A DNA stretch of 64,000 bases from an uncultured Dorea sp. (lineage in GTDB: Bacteria > Bacillota > Clostridia > Lachnospirales > Lachnospiraceae): positions 1 to 64,000 of the forward strand of contig CAJUBG010000011.1 of NCBI GenBank assembly GCA_910584575.1. Direction: 5' to 3'. Each line of letters starts with the position of its first letter. Position 1 is the stretch's first letter. Shown here piece by piece: positions 50,890 to 60,720 of this stretch. Position numbers and translations under genes: made by a program. Below the pieces are notes generated by a model. It saw only the letters and a list, made by a program, of their open reading frames with translations, did not search any database and was not told the origin of the DNA.

Positions 50890-52241
50890 ATTGCTTCCTC
50901 CCTTACAGCCGTAAATGGCCTGACACCAATCTGGTAATAGTCTATTCCATATCTCTCCAGGCTTTTTGCACTATACTGGTTTCGTCCGTCAAAAATCACA
51001 GGTGTTCTCAGCCGTTCCCTGATTTCATAAAAATCAGGACTGCGGAATTCTTTCCACTCTGTAATCAATACCAACGCGTCAGCGCCTTTCAAAGCGTCAT
51101 ACTTACTCTCACAGTAAATAACTTTTTCATTATTCTTTAGATAACACTCTTTCGCCTCCTTCATAGCCTTTGGGTCGTAAGCCATGACCGTCGCTCCGAG
51201 CTGTGTCAGCTCATTGATAATCGTGATTGCTGAAGACTCTCTCATATCATCTGTATCTGGCTTAAACGCAAGTCCCCACACAGCTATGCTTTTTCCTGAC
51301 AAATCTTCTCCAAACTTCTGTTTTACTTTCGTTACAAGCACCTGTTTTTGAATTGCATTGACTTCTTCCACAGATTCCAGCAGTCTTGCCTCATATCCAA
51401 ACTCTCCTGCTGTTCGGATCAAAGCCTTTACATCCTTGGGGAAACAGCTTCCGCCGTATCCACATCCCGGATAGATAAAGGAATAGCCGATGCGCCTGTC
51501 GCTTCCAATTCCCTGACGAACCTTATTGACATCAGCGCCTACCCGTTCACAAATATTTGAAATCTCATTCATAAAAGAGATTTTTGTGGCAAGCATAGAA
51601 TTCGCTGCATATTTTGTCATTTCTGCACTTGCAATATCCATCACAATAAAATTTTCCGTATTCATAAAATATGGCTTATATAATTCCCGCATCACTTCTT
51701 CGGCGCCGTCATTGTCCACCCCAATTACAATCCGGTCTGGTTTCATACAGTCTGCCACAGCGCTTCCCTCTTTCAGGAATTCCGGATTGGAGATCACGTC
51801 AAAAGTCAGGCTGCTTTTTCTTCTGTCAAGCGCCTCCTGTATCCGTTCCCTGACCTTTTCAGCCGTCCCTACAGGTACGGTTGACTTGTCAACCACATAC
51901 GTGTGGCGCTGCATATGCGTTCCAATACTTTCTGCCACGCCAAGAACATACTGAAGATCAGCGCTGCCATCCTCACCCATGGGCGTCCCTACTGCAATAA
52001 AACAGATATTGCAGATTTCAAGCGCTTTCTGTATTTCTGTGGTAAAATGAAGATTCCCCTGCTTATGATTATGCAGCACCATTTCGGACAGACCCGGCTC
52101 ATATATTGGAATTATGCCATTTTCAAGATTCCTGATTTTCTGTTCGTCAACATCTACGCACCAGACTGTATTTCCCATATTTGCAAAGCAGGTGCCGGTC
52201 ACTAAGCCTACGTAGCCGGTTCCGATTACCGCGATTCTCAT
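50886..52241 (-). CDS. ugd: UDP-glucose 6-dehydrogenase
   Basis: 451 residues. The N-terminal NAD site is [15 protein letters not shown] at 6-20, the catalytic Cys is in [16 protein letters not shown] near 258-273, and the C-terminal domain has [15 protein letters not shown]. It oxidises UDP-glucose twice to UDP-glucuronate, which can enter the glycan directly or be turned into UDP-xylose by the next gene. Confidence 0.95.
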   Translation of the reverse strand: MRIAVIGTGYVGLVTGTCFANMGNTVWCVDVDEQKIRNLENGIIPIYEPGLSEMVLHNHKQGNLHFTTEIQKALEICNICFIAVGTPMGEDGSADLQYVLGVAESIGTHMQRHTYVVDKSTVPVGTAEKVRERIQEALDRRKSSLTFDVISNPEFLKEGSAVADCMKPDRIVIGVDNDGAEEVMRELYKPYFMNTENFIVMDIASAEMTKYAANSMLATKISFMNEISNICERVGADVNKVRQGIGSDRRIGYSFIYPGCGYGGSCFPKDVKALIRTAGEFGYEARLLESVEEVNAIQKQVLVTKVKQKFGEDLSGKSIAVWGLAFKPDTDDMRESSAITIINELTQLGATVMAYDPKAMKEAKECYLKNNEKVIYCESKYDALKGADALVLITEWKEFRSPDFYEIRERLRTPVIFDGRNQYSAKSLERYGIDYYQIGVRPFTAVREEAI

Positions 52242-52268
52242 TCCATTTCCTCCTAGTCAGTTTTCCCT

Positions 52269-53510
52269 TTATGTGTTCTTTAATAAATTTAAAGTACTAT
52301 AAATATCCTGTCCTGTACTTTCTTTAAAAGCCTTATGCCGTGATTGAAAATCTCCTATCTCTTTTTGGTACTCATAAACCATCTCACTATATTCCCTGCC
52401 CGAAAATAATTCTTCTTCCCAGAATAAAAAAGTTTTATTATTTTCACGGATTGCTCTGCCTAAATCTATTAAAGACCTTCTCTTTTTTATTACTTTCTGC
52501 CTGGACATATCTATATATACCGGAAAGCTTTCCACCACCTTCTTAACTGGATCATAAATATGCCACACCTTGTCCATTCCTGTAACAAAATATATTTTCC
52601 CGCTTACTAATGTGGGCGGATAAATAATTTTACTAATCTTTAATAATGCAGTCTGCTGTATATCAAAAATATCTTTCAGCTCATCAATACGTTCAATCTT
52701 TTTCGTGAAAGTGTTGATACAATATGCATAATCACCCCAATATGGAAATACGTACAAATTATCTTGATACTTAAGCGGTGGTGCAAACGGTACTCCGCCG
52801 TATTTTTTTCTTCTTTCTACCTTTAACATTTCCACAGAATCAGTATTTCTATTCCAAACCACGATCTCTGGGCCATTTCTGACTGTCAGCCAATACATAT
52901 CTTTTGAGCAGCAGAGTCCATTAAATCCATCCACGCAAGCCATTATCTCACATACCTCTGTCTTATTTGTTTTTAAATCCAGTTTCAAAATCGCATTAGT
53001 ACAGCAACAGGGAAGCATGGCTATATCGTCCCGGACAATGCCTATCCCCAAGTATGGAGCATTATCAAGCTTTCTTTTTCTTTCGATTTGTTCTACCCAA
53101 TCTGTCAGATAGACCATTTCCATTGTGTCAATGTTTAACTTAACGATTGCCGGATAATAATGTCCAACAAAGAAAATAAAATGGTCATAAATAATACTTG
53201 TCCAGAATTTATGCAAATTTTTTTGTTCTGCAGATAAACTTTCCAACTTGAGTATCTGATAATTTTCTGTTTCACAATCATATACTGCAATATGCTCATT
53301 AAAACAACTGGGCAGAAAAATTTTGTTTCCAACCTTTGCCAACACCTTATATGAATCCTCCACCAGGTTAGGCATAATCGGAAAATCTACAAATATCCTT
53401 GCTTTTTTATTATCTTTATCTAAAAAATAAAGTCCCTCTCCATCATTACTGGAAAAAAGCACTTCATTATTAACCTGTAGAATTTCTGCAAAACTTAGCT
53501 GACTAACCAT
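52269..53510 (-). CDS. Beta-propeller-like protein of unknown function (copy 2)
   Basis: 413 residues, no signal peptide, with repeated beta units (GLYFLDKDNKKARIFV, YPAIVKLNIDTMEMVYLTDW, PEIVVWNRNTDSVEML, WHIYDPVKKVVESFPVYI). It is related over its length to the protein at 16460-17680. The start is set at 53510, where TGATG joins it to the sulfotransferase stop and GGAG is seven bases upstream. Both copies sit in glycan blocks close to a methyltransferase and YGAG-type proteins, so a shared role in making or sensing the glycan is likely; the activity is unknown. Confidence 0.72.
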   Translation of the reverse strand: MVSQLSFAEILQVNNEVLFSSNDGEGLYFLDKDNKKARIFVDFPIMPNLVEDSYKVLAKVGNKIFLPSCFNEHIAVYDCETENYQILKLESLSAEQKNLHKFWTSIIYDHFIFFVGHYYPAIVKLNIDTMEMVYLTDWVEQIERKRKLDNAPYLGIGIVRDDIAMLPCCCTNAILKLDLKTNKTEVCEIMACVDGFNGLCCSKDMYWLTVRNGPEIVVWNRNTDSVEMLKVERRKKYGGVPFAPPLKYQDNLYVFPYWGDYAYCINTFTKKIERIDELKDIFDIQQTALLKISKIIYPPTLVSGKIYFVTGMDKVWHIYDPVKKVVESFPVYIDMSRQKVIKKRRSLIDLGRAIRENNKTFLFWEEELFSGREYSEMVYEYQKEIGDFQSRHKAFKESTGQDIYSTLNLLKNT

Positions 53511-54742
53511 CACCATACTCCTTTCAAAGATCTCCCTATCCTTTCTTCGAGAGCTGCAATGCTGTCAGAATAGTAGTAATATGCATCTTCCCAGATATCC
53601 TCATACTGGTCAAAGTTAAACTCTGTTGTCGTTAGAGCAAATGTTTTTTTCCGTATTTCATTGACCTGGAGGTACAACGAAACATCATCCATCTGCATTC
53701 TAAGCTGATTTAAAGCATGATTGACATATGCTCCTCCCAGATTTTTAAATATAGTATCCCCTTTATTCTCATGTGGAAATGTATCATACTTTAATCTTGA
53801 TTCTTCTGGCAGACCAATAAATTTTTGTATTGCTTCCATTTCTTCTATAGGATTTTGAATCAACTCTTCGGTAATAACAATTTTTATTTGTGCTTTTGGA
53901 TAAAAACGCTCATATAGGCGAATAAAGTCTATATACACAAATCTTTTATAATTTGTTTTAATATATTCTTTTATCAAATCCGGACATATTTTTTTATATT
54001 TTTTAATTACATTAAAACCGATCTCATCTATTTCACGCATCGACATTTTTAAAGCTGATTTTAAAGCCTCAATTGGATTTCTTACTAAAAAAAGTATTTT
54101 TAAATCTTTTCCAAAATATTGATATACTGAAGCAGCATATATTGGATAAATGGGTTCTATGCCCCCTTTAAGCATCTCCGTTTTTTTTAGTTTATCAATC
54201 GGATAACTTTGTTTTAACATTCTATGTCTCTTTTCTTCAAGTGACATCATAAAGAACGTCTCCTTTACATCCGGAAGAAATATATTTTTATTCTTTCCTA
54301 GAGCCGCCTGCAAACTAGTAGTGCCGCATTTATGAAAACCTACACATAAAAAATCCAAACTAACCTTTTCTGACTGAGCAAATATTTTTTTTTGTTCTTC
54401 ATTACATAATGGAACCAACTCGATCAGGGAATCTGAAACAAACGGAACAATCTGTTGGTATAAATATGCTCGTTGATCTTCCTTTTCAATTACAATTAGC
54501 AAAACGGTATCAGATAAGTCCGTTGTATTTATGTCATTTATCGGACAAATCTCTTGTTCATTTGACGGAAAGGTATCAAAATATACCTTGGGTTTTATTT
54601 GAAATTCTTTCTCCAACAAACTTTTTGTTTCTTTTCCCCAAAATCCCATTGGAAGAATTGCAAAACGTTTGAACCCTTCATTTACTCTTTTTTGGATAGC
54701 AGTCCGTATAAATTCTATATTTTGTACTTTATAATTATCCAT
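53510..54742 (-). CDS. PAPS-dependent sulfotransferase with N-terminal Rossmann-like module
   Basis: 410 residues. The N-terminal about 115 residues look like a divergent shared module (RFAILPMGFWGKETKSLL in place of YGAG, then VYFDTFPSN and TVLLIVIEKED). The sulfotransferase follows: the 5'-phosphosulfate loop LCVGFHKCGTTSLQAAL near 131-147, the 3'-phosphate motif ILFLVRNPIEALKSAL, and VITEELIQNPIEEMEAI. It would transfer sulfate from PAPS, made by CysD and CysNC of the same operon, to a hydroxyl of the glycan. The start follows GAGGAATAGGG. Confidence 0.85.
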   Translation of the reverse strand: MDNYKVQNIEFIRTAIQKRVNEGFKRFAILPMGFWGKETKSLLEKEFQIKPKVYFDTFPSNEQEICPINDINTTDLSDTVLLIVIEKEDQRAYLYQQIVPFVSDSLIELVPLCNEEQKKIFAQSEKVSLDFLCVGFHKCGTTSLQAALGKNKNIFLPDVKETFFMMSLEEKRHRMLKQSYPIDKLKKTEMLKGGIEPIYPIYAASVYQYFGKDLKILFLVRNPIEALKSALKMSMREIDEIGFNVIKKYKKICPDLIKEYIKTNYKRFVYIDFIRLYERFYPKAQIKIVITEELIQNPIEEMEAIQKFIGLPEESRLKYDTFPHENKGDTIFKNLGGAYVNHALNQLRMQMDDVSLYLQVNEIRKKTFALTTTEFNFDQYEDIWEDAYYYYSDSIAALEERIGRSLKGVW

Positions 54743-54744
54743 CC

Positions 54745-57700
54745 CTATTCCTCTTGAGTAGACCTATCTTTTTCTAATTTCAGCCAAAGCATGCATGATA
54801 ATATACGCATAATGTCTTTATTTTCTATTACATTTGTAAATCCATTTTCAGCAAACGTCTTTTTAACTATATCGGAAATAGATCTGCTCTCGATGGTAAT
54901 TACACACAATATATCATTTCGTTTATTTAAAGATACAAAGTCGGGTGCAAGGACAGGGATACCGAAAAGCCTTTGCTCTTTTCTTGCTGCTCTGTCCCAA
55001 ATAAAAGCCGGATATTCCAGACCGATTTCATCAAAATAAAGAAGAATTTGCCTACAGCAGTTACCGGCACCATAAAAAATAACCTTTTTCCCGCTAATCA
55101 TTTCTTTATATTCATCGTCAGCATCTTTTACCATTTCTATTAATTGCCCAGACAGACCAATTGAAGATAATTCCGAATATGCTTTCATGATTGGAATTAC
55201 CATGCCGGCAACATCATCGGGCCATAAAGAAAGTCTTTTTAGGGCTGGATCATCTTTTCTAATAATGCCACGCCGGAAAAACGTAGAAGCGCCTATCAAA
55301 TCTTCTAATATAATCTCATACCACATTGTTTTACGAGCTGCTTCCCAAAAAATATCTGCTTTGTCAAGCGAAGGGTCATTCCACGGTTTATCTGCTCCTG
55401 CGAAATGATAAATATATGCATCTTCTCTGTTTTGTCGATATTCTTTCCACATCGCTGCCGGTGCAAACGGAACTATCTTCATAGCAATACTATTTACATC
55501 AACATTCCATTTATTATCAATAAATTTCACTCTTCCTTGGCAGAATAAGTTCAATACATCCTGATCTACCAAGTCACAATCATGTGTAGCCGCATACTCG
55601 ATCATCTGATCACACATTTCGTTTTCTGATATTTTCTTTAAATCAATCAATAAGACACCTGCTTGAAAATAGTCATAGATATTTTTTATGCCAAGCCTTT
55701 TCATATCATCGCGTTTGTTATATAATTTTGATTTATTTGAGCCTGAAATAATAGGATCTCGGACGGCGCCAAGCAATGCCCCATTTAAATCTGTGTAGTA
55801 TAATTCTGCTACGTCACGGCATACTACCATGTCTGCATCAAGATACAGGACCTTTTCATAATTTTTCAGGATTTTTGGCAGAAATAGCCTAAAATATGTC
55901 TCTGGCGTAAAATTTCCTCTGACAAAAAACCTCCTACTTCCAAGTAATCCAGATATATCAACAAAGCGAATACTTGCATTAGAATATCTGCACACCAATT
56001 TTTGAAGCAATTTTATATTCCGGACCACACCCTCACTTTCATACTCCGGTTTATTTCTCAATACAAGAATGTCATAATTATTCTTCTTTGAACAATTCTC
56101 AAGTAATGAACTTAACATTACGCCTAGTATTGGCATATAATATTCGTTACACGATACTGCAATTGCAATATTGTTCTCAGGAAATGCCGGATATATCTCT
56201 GTCTGCCCATCCGTGTTTTTAAGAAAAGTTACTTTCAGGTGTTTTACTTTTAATTGCGGTTTATCCTTTAATAATTTCAGCATATATATGCTGAGGAGAC
56301 GTTCCGACATAAATGCAAGCGTACGCATTTCCTGTTCACTAAAATATGTAAAATCTATTTTTTTCTCTGTATTTTCAAGAATCCGAAACAACCATTCACA
56401 ATAATCACAGAATATTTCTTTTCGCATTATGAACATATTGTACCAATAAGAATATTTTCCGTTACGAAATTCTGTGATAGCATCTTTATATTCTGGGTAC
56501 AATTCTAAAATTGTCTGACAAGTCAATTCAAATTCTTCCGCATGCAGATTATCAAGACTGCTGAACTGTACTTCATTGGATAATGCCCCCCATGCTGAGG
56601 TATCAACCATAGTCGGAAGAATCACATCGTAATCGCTAACACATGCATAGATCTCATTGTCACTAAGTCCAATATATCTCTTATATGCATCATCCATTAT
56701 TGGGAAGTCCGTCACGCCGCCAAGTCCTACAGGATCAGAGATTTCACGGAATGCAAAATGACGTCGGTAATGCATAAAACCATAATAATCCGCTTCTTCA
56801 TTTTTCCATGCCCAATATTGAGCCGTAAGCTCACAATATCTATCATTTTTAAAAGAAATATTATCGCCTTCATCATCATGCTGCATAAAAAGCCTAACCC
56901 TGCTTCTCTCAGCTCCTACTTGAATTGGAGTGAGTGTTTCGCTTTTAAGAATCTCTCCCTCCTTATGATAAGAAACAAATATTTTTACTTTTCCTACTTC
57001 TTGTTTTATAATAGGATTCACTCCTTCTTTTCGTCTGGCGTAGCCACCTCCTCCTAAAGTCTGCTGCGCAGTTTTATTCGTCTTCTTTTTGTTGATTACA
57101 TTCTGCAGTTGCCCCTTAAAAGCGTCCGTATAAACCCTGGCTCCCCATTTTTTTTCAATATGATCCAATTGACAGGCTACATTCTCCAATTGTTCAAGGC
57201 TAAGCATATCAATACTTTCGCGTTCACAAAAATCTGGTGAAAAGTTTGCTCTAAACAGTATATTCAAAGACATATTGAACCCTGCATTAAGATAAAAATC
57301 AACAGTTTCCTCTAAGTGCTCAGCCGTTGATTTCATTACCGCACAAAGAATACGAATATTCGGTGTTGAAAGTCCTTTTTCATTTCGTTTATTCAACAGC
57401 CTTTTAGCGTTGTTAAATACATTCTCAAACGTAGAACCTCGACGGATATAGTTGAACAATTCTGGTCTGCATGTATCCATCGAAATACCAATAAAATCAA
57501 TCGGTGCAGCAAGTATCACATCACAAGTCTCATTATCAAGTAATGTTCCGTTTGTATAAACTTCTATTCCACCTTTATTGTTACCTAATTCTGCAAGTTC
57601 CTTCAATTTTTCAACAAACCCCCACTTAGGTAAAAACGTCTCTCCACCTGTGAGAAGCAGACTACCACCATTATGGACGAATGGTACAATAAAATCTGCT

Positions 57701-58134
57701 ATCTTCGGTCTACAGGAATTAAAATCTACTTCAAAATTATCTGTATCAAGGCAATACCTACACCGTATATTACAGTCTGGCCCCAAACTAAGGTTTGCTT
57801 TTCTAAATGTGAACTCACCTTCACAATTCTGATAATCCTCTACTGCAACCCCTTCTGCCCCCACCTGAAATGCCGCCATGCACTCACAACTGTCAGGGCA
57901 TCCTGCTCCTTTGAAATCTCCACTTAAAAACTTTTGCCGGATATTTTTAACATTTTCATCATTACAAAAAATATCGTCCAACCCTTCATATCCCAATCCT
58001 TCATAATTTTCTACCGCAACCAACGTTGCATGAAATGGACAAAAACGAATATATAATTTATCACGTGGAATTAAATACAACTGTGAAAATGGATTTGCAC
58101 ACGGATATTTCCGTTTATTATCATTATGTTTCAT
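54745..58134 (-). CDS. Four-domain fusion: radical SAM, DUF4422, GT8 and YGAG module
   Basis: 1129 residues. The first about 110 residues hold SPASM-like cysteines (FCPFH, GCPDSCECM). The radical SAM site is LGPDCNIRCRYC near residues 124-135, with LLTGGETFLPKWG. Residues about 380-640 are a DUF4422 domain (NDRYCELTAQYWAWKN, YYGFMHYRRHFAF). About 650-900 are a GT8 glycosyltransferase (IAIAVSCNEYYMPILGVML; DXD as LYLDADMVVCRD near 765). The end (about 1018-1110) is the YGAG module (VIFYGAGNCCRQILLYF, FIWDRAARK, GIPVLAPDFV). The ATG at 58134 follows GGAAAGGGTT. One chain could modify a sugar radically and also transfer it. Confidence 0.8.
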   Translation of the reverse strand: MKHNDNKRKYPCANPFSQLYLIPRDKLYIRFCPFHATLVAVENYEGLGYEGLDDIFCNDENVKNIRQKFLSGDFKGAGCPDSCECMAAFQVGAEGVAVEDYQNCEGEFTFRKANLSLGPDCNIRCRYCLDTDNFEVDFNSCRPKIADFIVPFVHNGGSLLLTGGETFLPKWGFVEKLKELAELGNNKGGIEVYTNGTLLDNETCDVILAAPIDFIGISMDTCRPELFNYIRRGSTFENVFNNAKRLLNKRNEKGLSTPNIRILCAVMKSTAEHLEETVDFYLNAGFNMSLNILFRANFSPDFCERESIDMLSLEQLENVACQLDHIEKKWGARVYTDAFKGQLQNVINKKKTNKTAQQTLGGGGYARRKEGVNPIIKQEVGKVKIFVSYHKEGEILKSETLTPIQVGAERSRVRLFMQHDDEGDNISFKNDRYCELTAQYWAWKNEEADYYGFMHYRRHFAFREISDPVGLGGVTDFPIMDDAYKRYIGLSDNEIYACVSDYDVILPTMVDTSAWGALSNEVQFSSLDNLHAEEFELTCQTILELYPEYKDAITEFRNGKYSYWYNMFIMRKEIFCDYCEWLFRILENTEKKIDFTYFSEQEMRTLAFMSERLLSIYMLKLLKDKPQLKVKHLKVTFLKNTDGQTEIYPAFPENNIAIAVSCNEYYMPILGVMLSSLLENCSKKNNYDILVLRNKPEYESEGVVRNIKLLQKLVCRYSNASIRFVDISGLLGSRRFFVRGNFTPETYFRLFLPKILKNYEKVLYLDADMVVCRDVAELYYTDLNGALLGAVRDPIISGSNKSKLYNKRDDMKRLGIKNIYDYFQAGVLLIDLKKISENEMCDQMIEYAATHDCDLVDQDVLNLFCQGRVKFIDNKWNVDVNSIAMKIVPFAPAAMWKEYRQNREDAYIYHFAGADKPWNDPSLDKADIFWEAARKTMWYEIILEDLIGASTFFRRGIIRKDDPALKRLSLWPDDVAGMVIPIMKAYSELSSIGLSGQLIEMVKDADDEYKEMISGKKVIFYGAGNCCRQILLYFDEIGLEYPAFIWDRAARKEQRLFGIPVLAPDFVSLNKRNDILCVITIESRSISDIVKKTFAENGFTNVIENKDIMRILSCMLWLKLEKDRSTQEE

Positions 58135-58168
58135 AACCCTTTCCTTTCTTTCATAGCAATTCACTTAA

Positions 58169-59326
58169 TCAACTATCCAAATATTCCTTTAATCCATAAA
58201 AAATCGTATATCCTAATGAAGCAAACTGCTGATAAACTTCTTTATAGATTACTTTATCCTCTATAGTAACAATCATAACCTGATCCGTTTCTGCAACCGT
58301 GTTAAAATCAGGTATTTTAACTGGATATTCACCTATTTTCTCTATTCTATCAGCATTTTTATCCCATATCTGAAATGGAAATTCTACATCAAAATATTCC
58401 AAATCTGTTAGCAGATTTTTCATCCTCACACCGGCTCCATAAAATACGGTATTTTTTTTCAACTGCTTGTACTTTTTCTCAAAACATAGTAATCCGTAAT
58501 GTTTATCTAGAAGCATAGACTTATTAATACTTACAGCTTCTTCAAAATAACCAGATAATTGATTTGAATAATATTTTTGAACTAATGAACTCATACTTTG
58601 GTATGTAGTTTTTGAAATACTAACCTCCCAAGGAAGATACAAAATATCAAAAAGGTTTTGACAATATTTCCTCGTATCATCATTTACTTGCCAAGCAGCA
58701 ATATTGGACACTGTCATGTCTCCACTTGGTAAATCTGGTATATACTTCTCCGCACATACTACTGATAATAGCAACCGTGGTGCTAACATACGCAGAAAAG
58801 TTGATTTTGTCCGCCATTCAAATGCTGCCGTATCATGCATTACAACAACTGCGCCGTCATTTAGCCAAGGTAATATAGCAATAAAATTCAAAATTTCAAC
58901 CGGATGATGATGATATGTATCAATTACGCAAAAGTCAAATTTTTCATCAATTGTATCCATTACATCTGCCGGATCCTGTCCAACAAACAAATGCCATTTT
59001 CTGTTTAACAAATCACTATATTTTTCAAGTGCACAATATCCTACAGGGAGATCTGGATTTCTGTAAAACTGTTTTGCACTATCAATAGAGTAAAGGATCC
59101 CCCCATATGATTCCACTGAATTAAGCAATACAGTTGTACCTCCACCCGCAGATACTCCCAATTCTAATACTTTGTTCGGTTTATAATATTGAACTAATCC
59201 ATTAATAAAACGCCTTTGGCCATCTGTCATTTCAGAATCAATAACAGACCAGTCAATCTTTTCATAAATTTTCTTTCCATATTCTTCTGGTAAAAATGAT
59301 AACTTGGAAATTTTTGTTGTTTTCAT
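58169..59326 (-). CDS. SAM-dependent methyltransferase with C-terminal YGAG module (copy 2)
   Basis: 385 residues. The SAM motif is KVLELGVSAGGGTTVLL near 52-68, with FCVIDTYHHHPVEI as the acidic/His strand. The C-terminal module begins TVFYGAGVRMKNLLTDL near 290, followed by QIWDKNADRIEKIGEYPV and VMIVTIEDK. It is related over its length to 18792-19952. The ATG at 59326 follows GAAGGAGGACAAT; a TTG upstream overlaps that ribosome site. It probably O-methylates a sugar of the glycan. Confidence 0.76.
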   Translation of the reverse strand: MKTTKISKLSFLPEEYGKKIYEKIDWSVIDSEMTDGQRRFINGLVQYYKPNKVLELGVSAGGGTTVLLNSVESYGGILYSIDSAKQFYRNPDLPVGYCALEKYSDLLNRKWHLFVGQDPADVMDTIDEKFDFCVIDTYHHHPVEILNFIAILPWLNDGAVVVMHDTAAFEWRTKSTFLRMLAPRLLLSVVCAEKYIPDLPSGDMTVSNIAAWQVNDDTRKYCQNLFDILYLPWEVSISKTTYQSMSSLVQKYYSNQLSGYFEEAVSINKSMLLDKHYGLLCFEKKYKQLKKNTVFYGAGVRMKNLLTDLEYFDVEFPFQIWDKNADRIEKIGEYPVKIPDFNTVAETDQVMIVTIEDKVIYKEVYQQFASLGYTIFYGLKEYLDS

Positions 59327-59337
59327 ATTGTCCTCCT

Positions 59338-60666
59338 TCAAGAATGAAAATAATAATCCGTTACAGCAATACAGTATTTATTCCTATTTCTGACAAAATA
59401 ATAGGAGGTCAGCAATTCAGATGCATAAGCAATATGCCGGTCCGCATCATGGTTATACTCACAAGCTTTTTCCATTTCCACCATACGAAAAAGTATAGGA
59501 AATATCCATGCGCAATAACTATCATACACACTACTTTTTGCTATAAACATATTGTTTGGATAGTATAGGCAAGACTCCATATATTTCTTAAATTTTTTAT
59601 TTTCTTCTAAGTCCAATTCTGAAATTGCCATAATCATTTTTTCGTAAACTTCTTGAGTAACTGGTGTTTCTGCCAAAAACATATTTTTAATTCCACCTGG
59701 AACATATCTTGGGGTAGTAAGTACAACATCTATTCCATTTTGCTCTAATGCCATAATCTCTTTTTCAGAAATTATAAAATGCCTACGATAATGACAAAGT
59801 CCTTTATATTTTATACTTGATGCATTTTTCCAAATCCAATATACTCCCGTCATTTCTGCAAATAACCTATTCTGTTCAGAAATATTATCACCCGTATCAT
59901 CAAAACAATTTCCGTATCTTTTATCAGATATTTTGCTGCCTAATTGTATTGGCTGTATCCATGGCATTAATTGTCTGGTTCTGCTTTTTGTGCTGTCCCA
60001 ACTGCTGAATGCCATATAGATATATGCTGTTTTTCTTATCTCGTTCTTATCAATTTGAAAATCCAGACTTACAGGAAATGTATGCAAATTCCGATATTGT
60101 CCACATACTTTTTTATAGTATTTGTGAAAGTCAAATTTTTTTGCTTCTGCAAATACCTTTTTTTCCTCCATATAAAAAAGTGTCGGAAATTTATAATGAC
60201 ATTCTTTTTCTCTCTCCACATCATTTATCTCTTTAGACTGTCTCTCATACATATTCAGCCAACTCGGATCGTAGCTATCCTCTTTCAAAGTAAAAGGTAA
60301 ATCCCATTGATTATTTTGTACCGAAAGAAATCTCTTTCTCTTTAATTTAGACATATTTTCTAAACCAACCCTTAAGAAATTGTAAAAACCTATACTTCTC
60401 GCATGGCTTTCAATCTCAGTGTAATATTTTTCTGGTACAGCTATAATAACCGTCAGTTCATTACATTGCTTTGAATATTCTTCTAGTTTTCTTACCGGAA
60501 TTCCTTCCAGTTCATCAGGATTTCCCGCAAGCTCTGTAACCGCGAAGCCTACAATATTATCTCGTTTTCCACTCTGAATAAGCCATCTGGCACACTCCAA
60601 AGCCACAAGATGGGCGCCATATATCAAAATCTCTTTTTTTATTGTTTTCAATTCATTTTCCAACAT
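59338..60666 (-). CDS. DUF4422 protein with N-terminal Rossmann module
   Basis: 442 residues. The module is at the start (EILIYGAHLVALECARWL, about 12-29, the second G replaced by H; then FAVTEL and LTVIIAVPEK). After a spacer comes a DUF4422 domain, with NRLFAEMTGVYWIWKNASS and KGLCHYRRHFIIS. DUF4422 proteins are found in capsule and cell-wall glycan loci and are thought to be glycosyltransferases, but no reaction is proven to my knowledge. The ribosome site is weak. Confidence 0.75.
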   Translation of the reverse strand: MLENELKTIKKEILIYGAHLVALECARWLIQSGKRDNIVGFAVTELAGNPDELEGIPVRKLEEYSKQCNELTVIIAVPEKYYTEIESHARSIGFYNFLRVGLENMSKLKRKRFLSVQNNQWDLPFTLKEDSYDPSWLNMYERQSKEINDVEREKECHYKFPTLFYMEEKKVFAEAKKFDFHKYYKKVCGQYRNLHTFPVSLDFQIDKNEIRKTAYIYMAFSSWDSTKSRTRQLMPWIQPIQLGSKISDKRYGNCFDDTGDNISEQNRLFAEMTGVYWIWKNASSIKYKGLCHYRRHFIISEKEIMALEQNGIDVVLTTPRYVPGGIKNMFLAETPVTQEVYEKMIMAISELDLEENKKFKKYMESCLYYPNNMFIAKSSVYDSYCAWIFPILFRMVEMEKACEYNHDADRHIAYASELLTSYYFVRNRNKYCIAVTDYYFHS

Positions 60667-60720
60667 AATTTATTTTCTGCTAATTCCAGGGTTTCTTTTA
60701 TTAAAACAAGAATTACAGTT

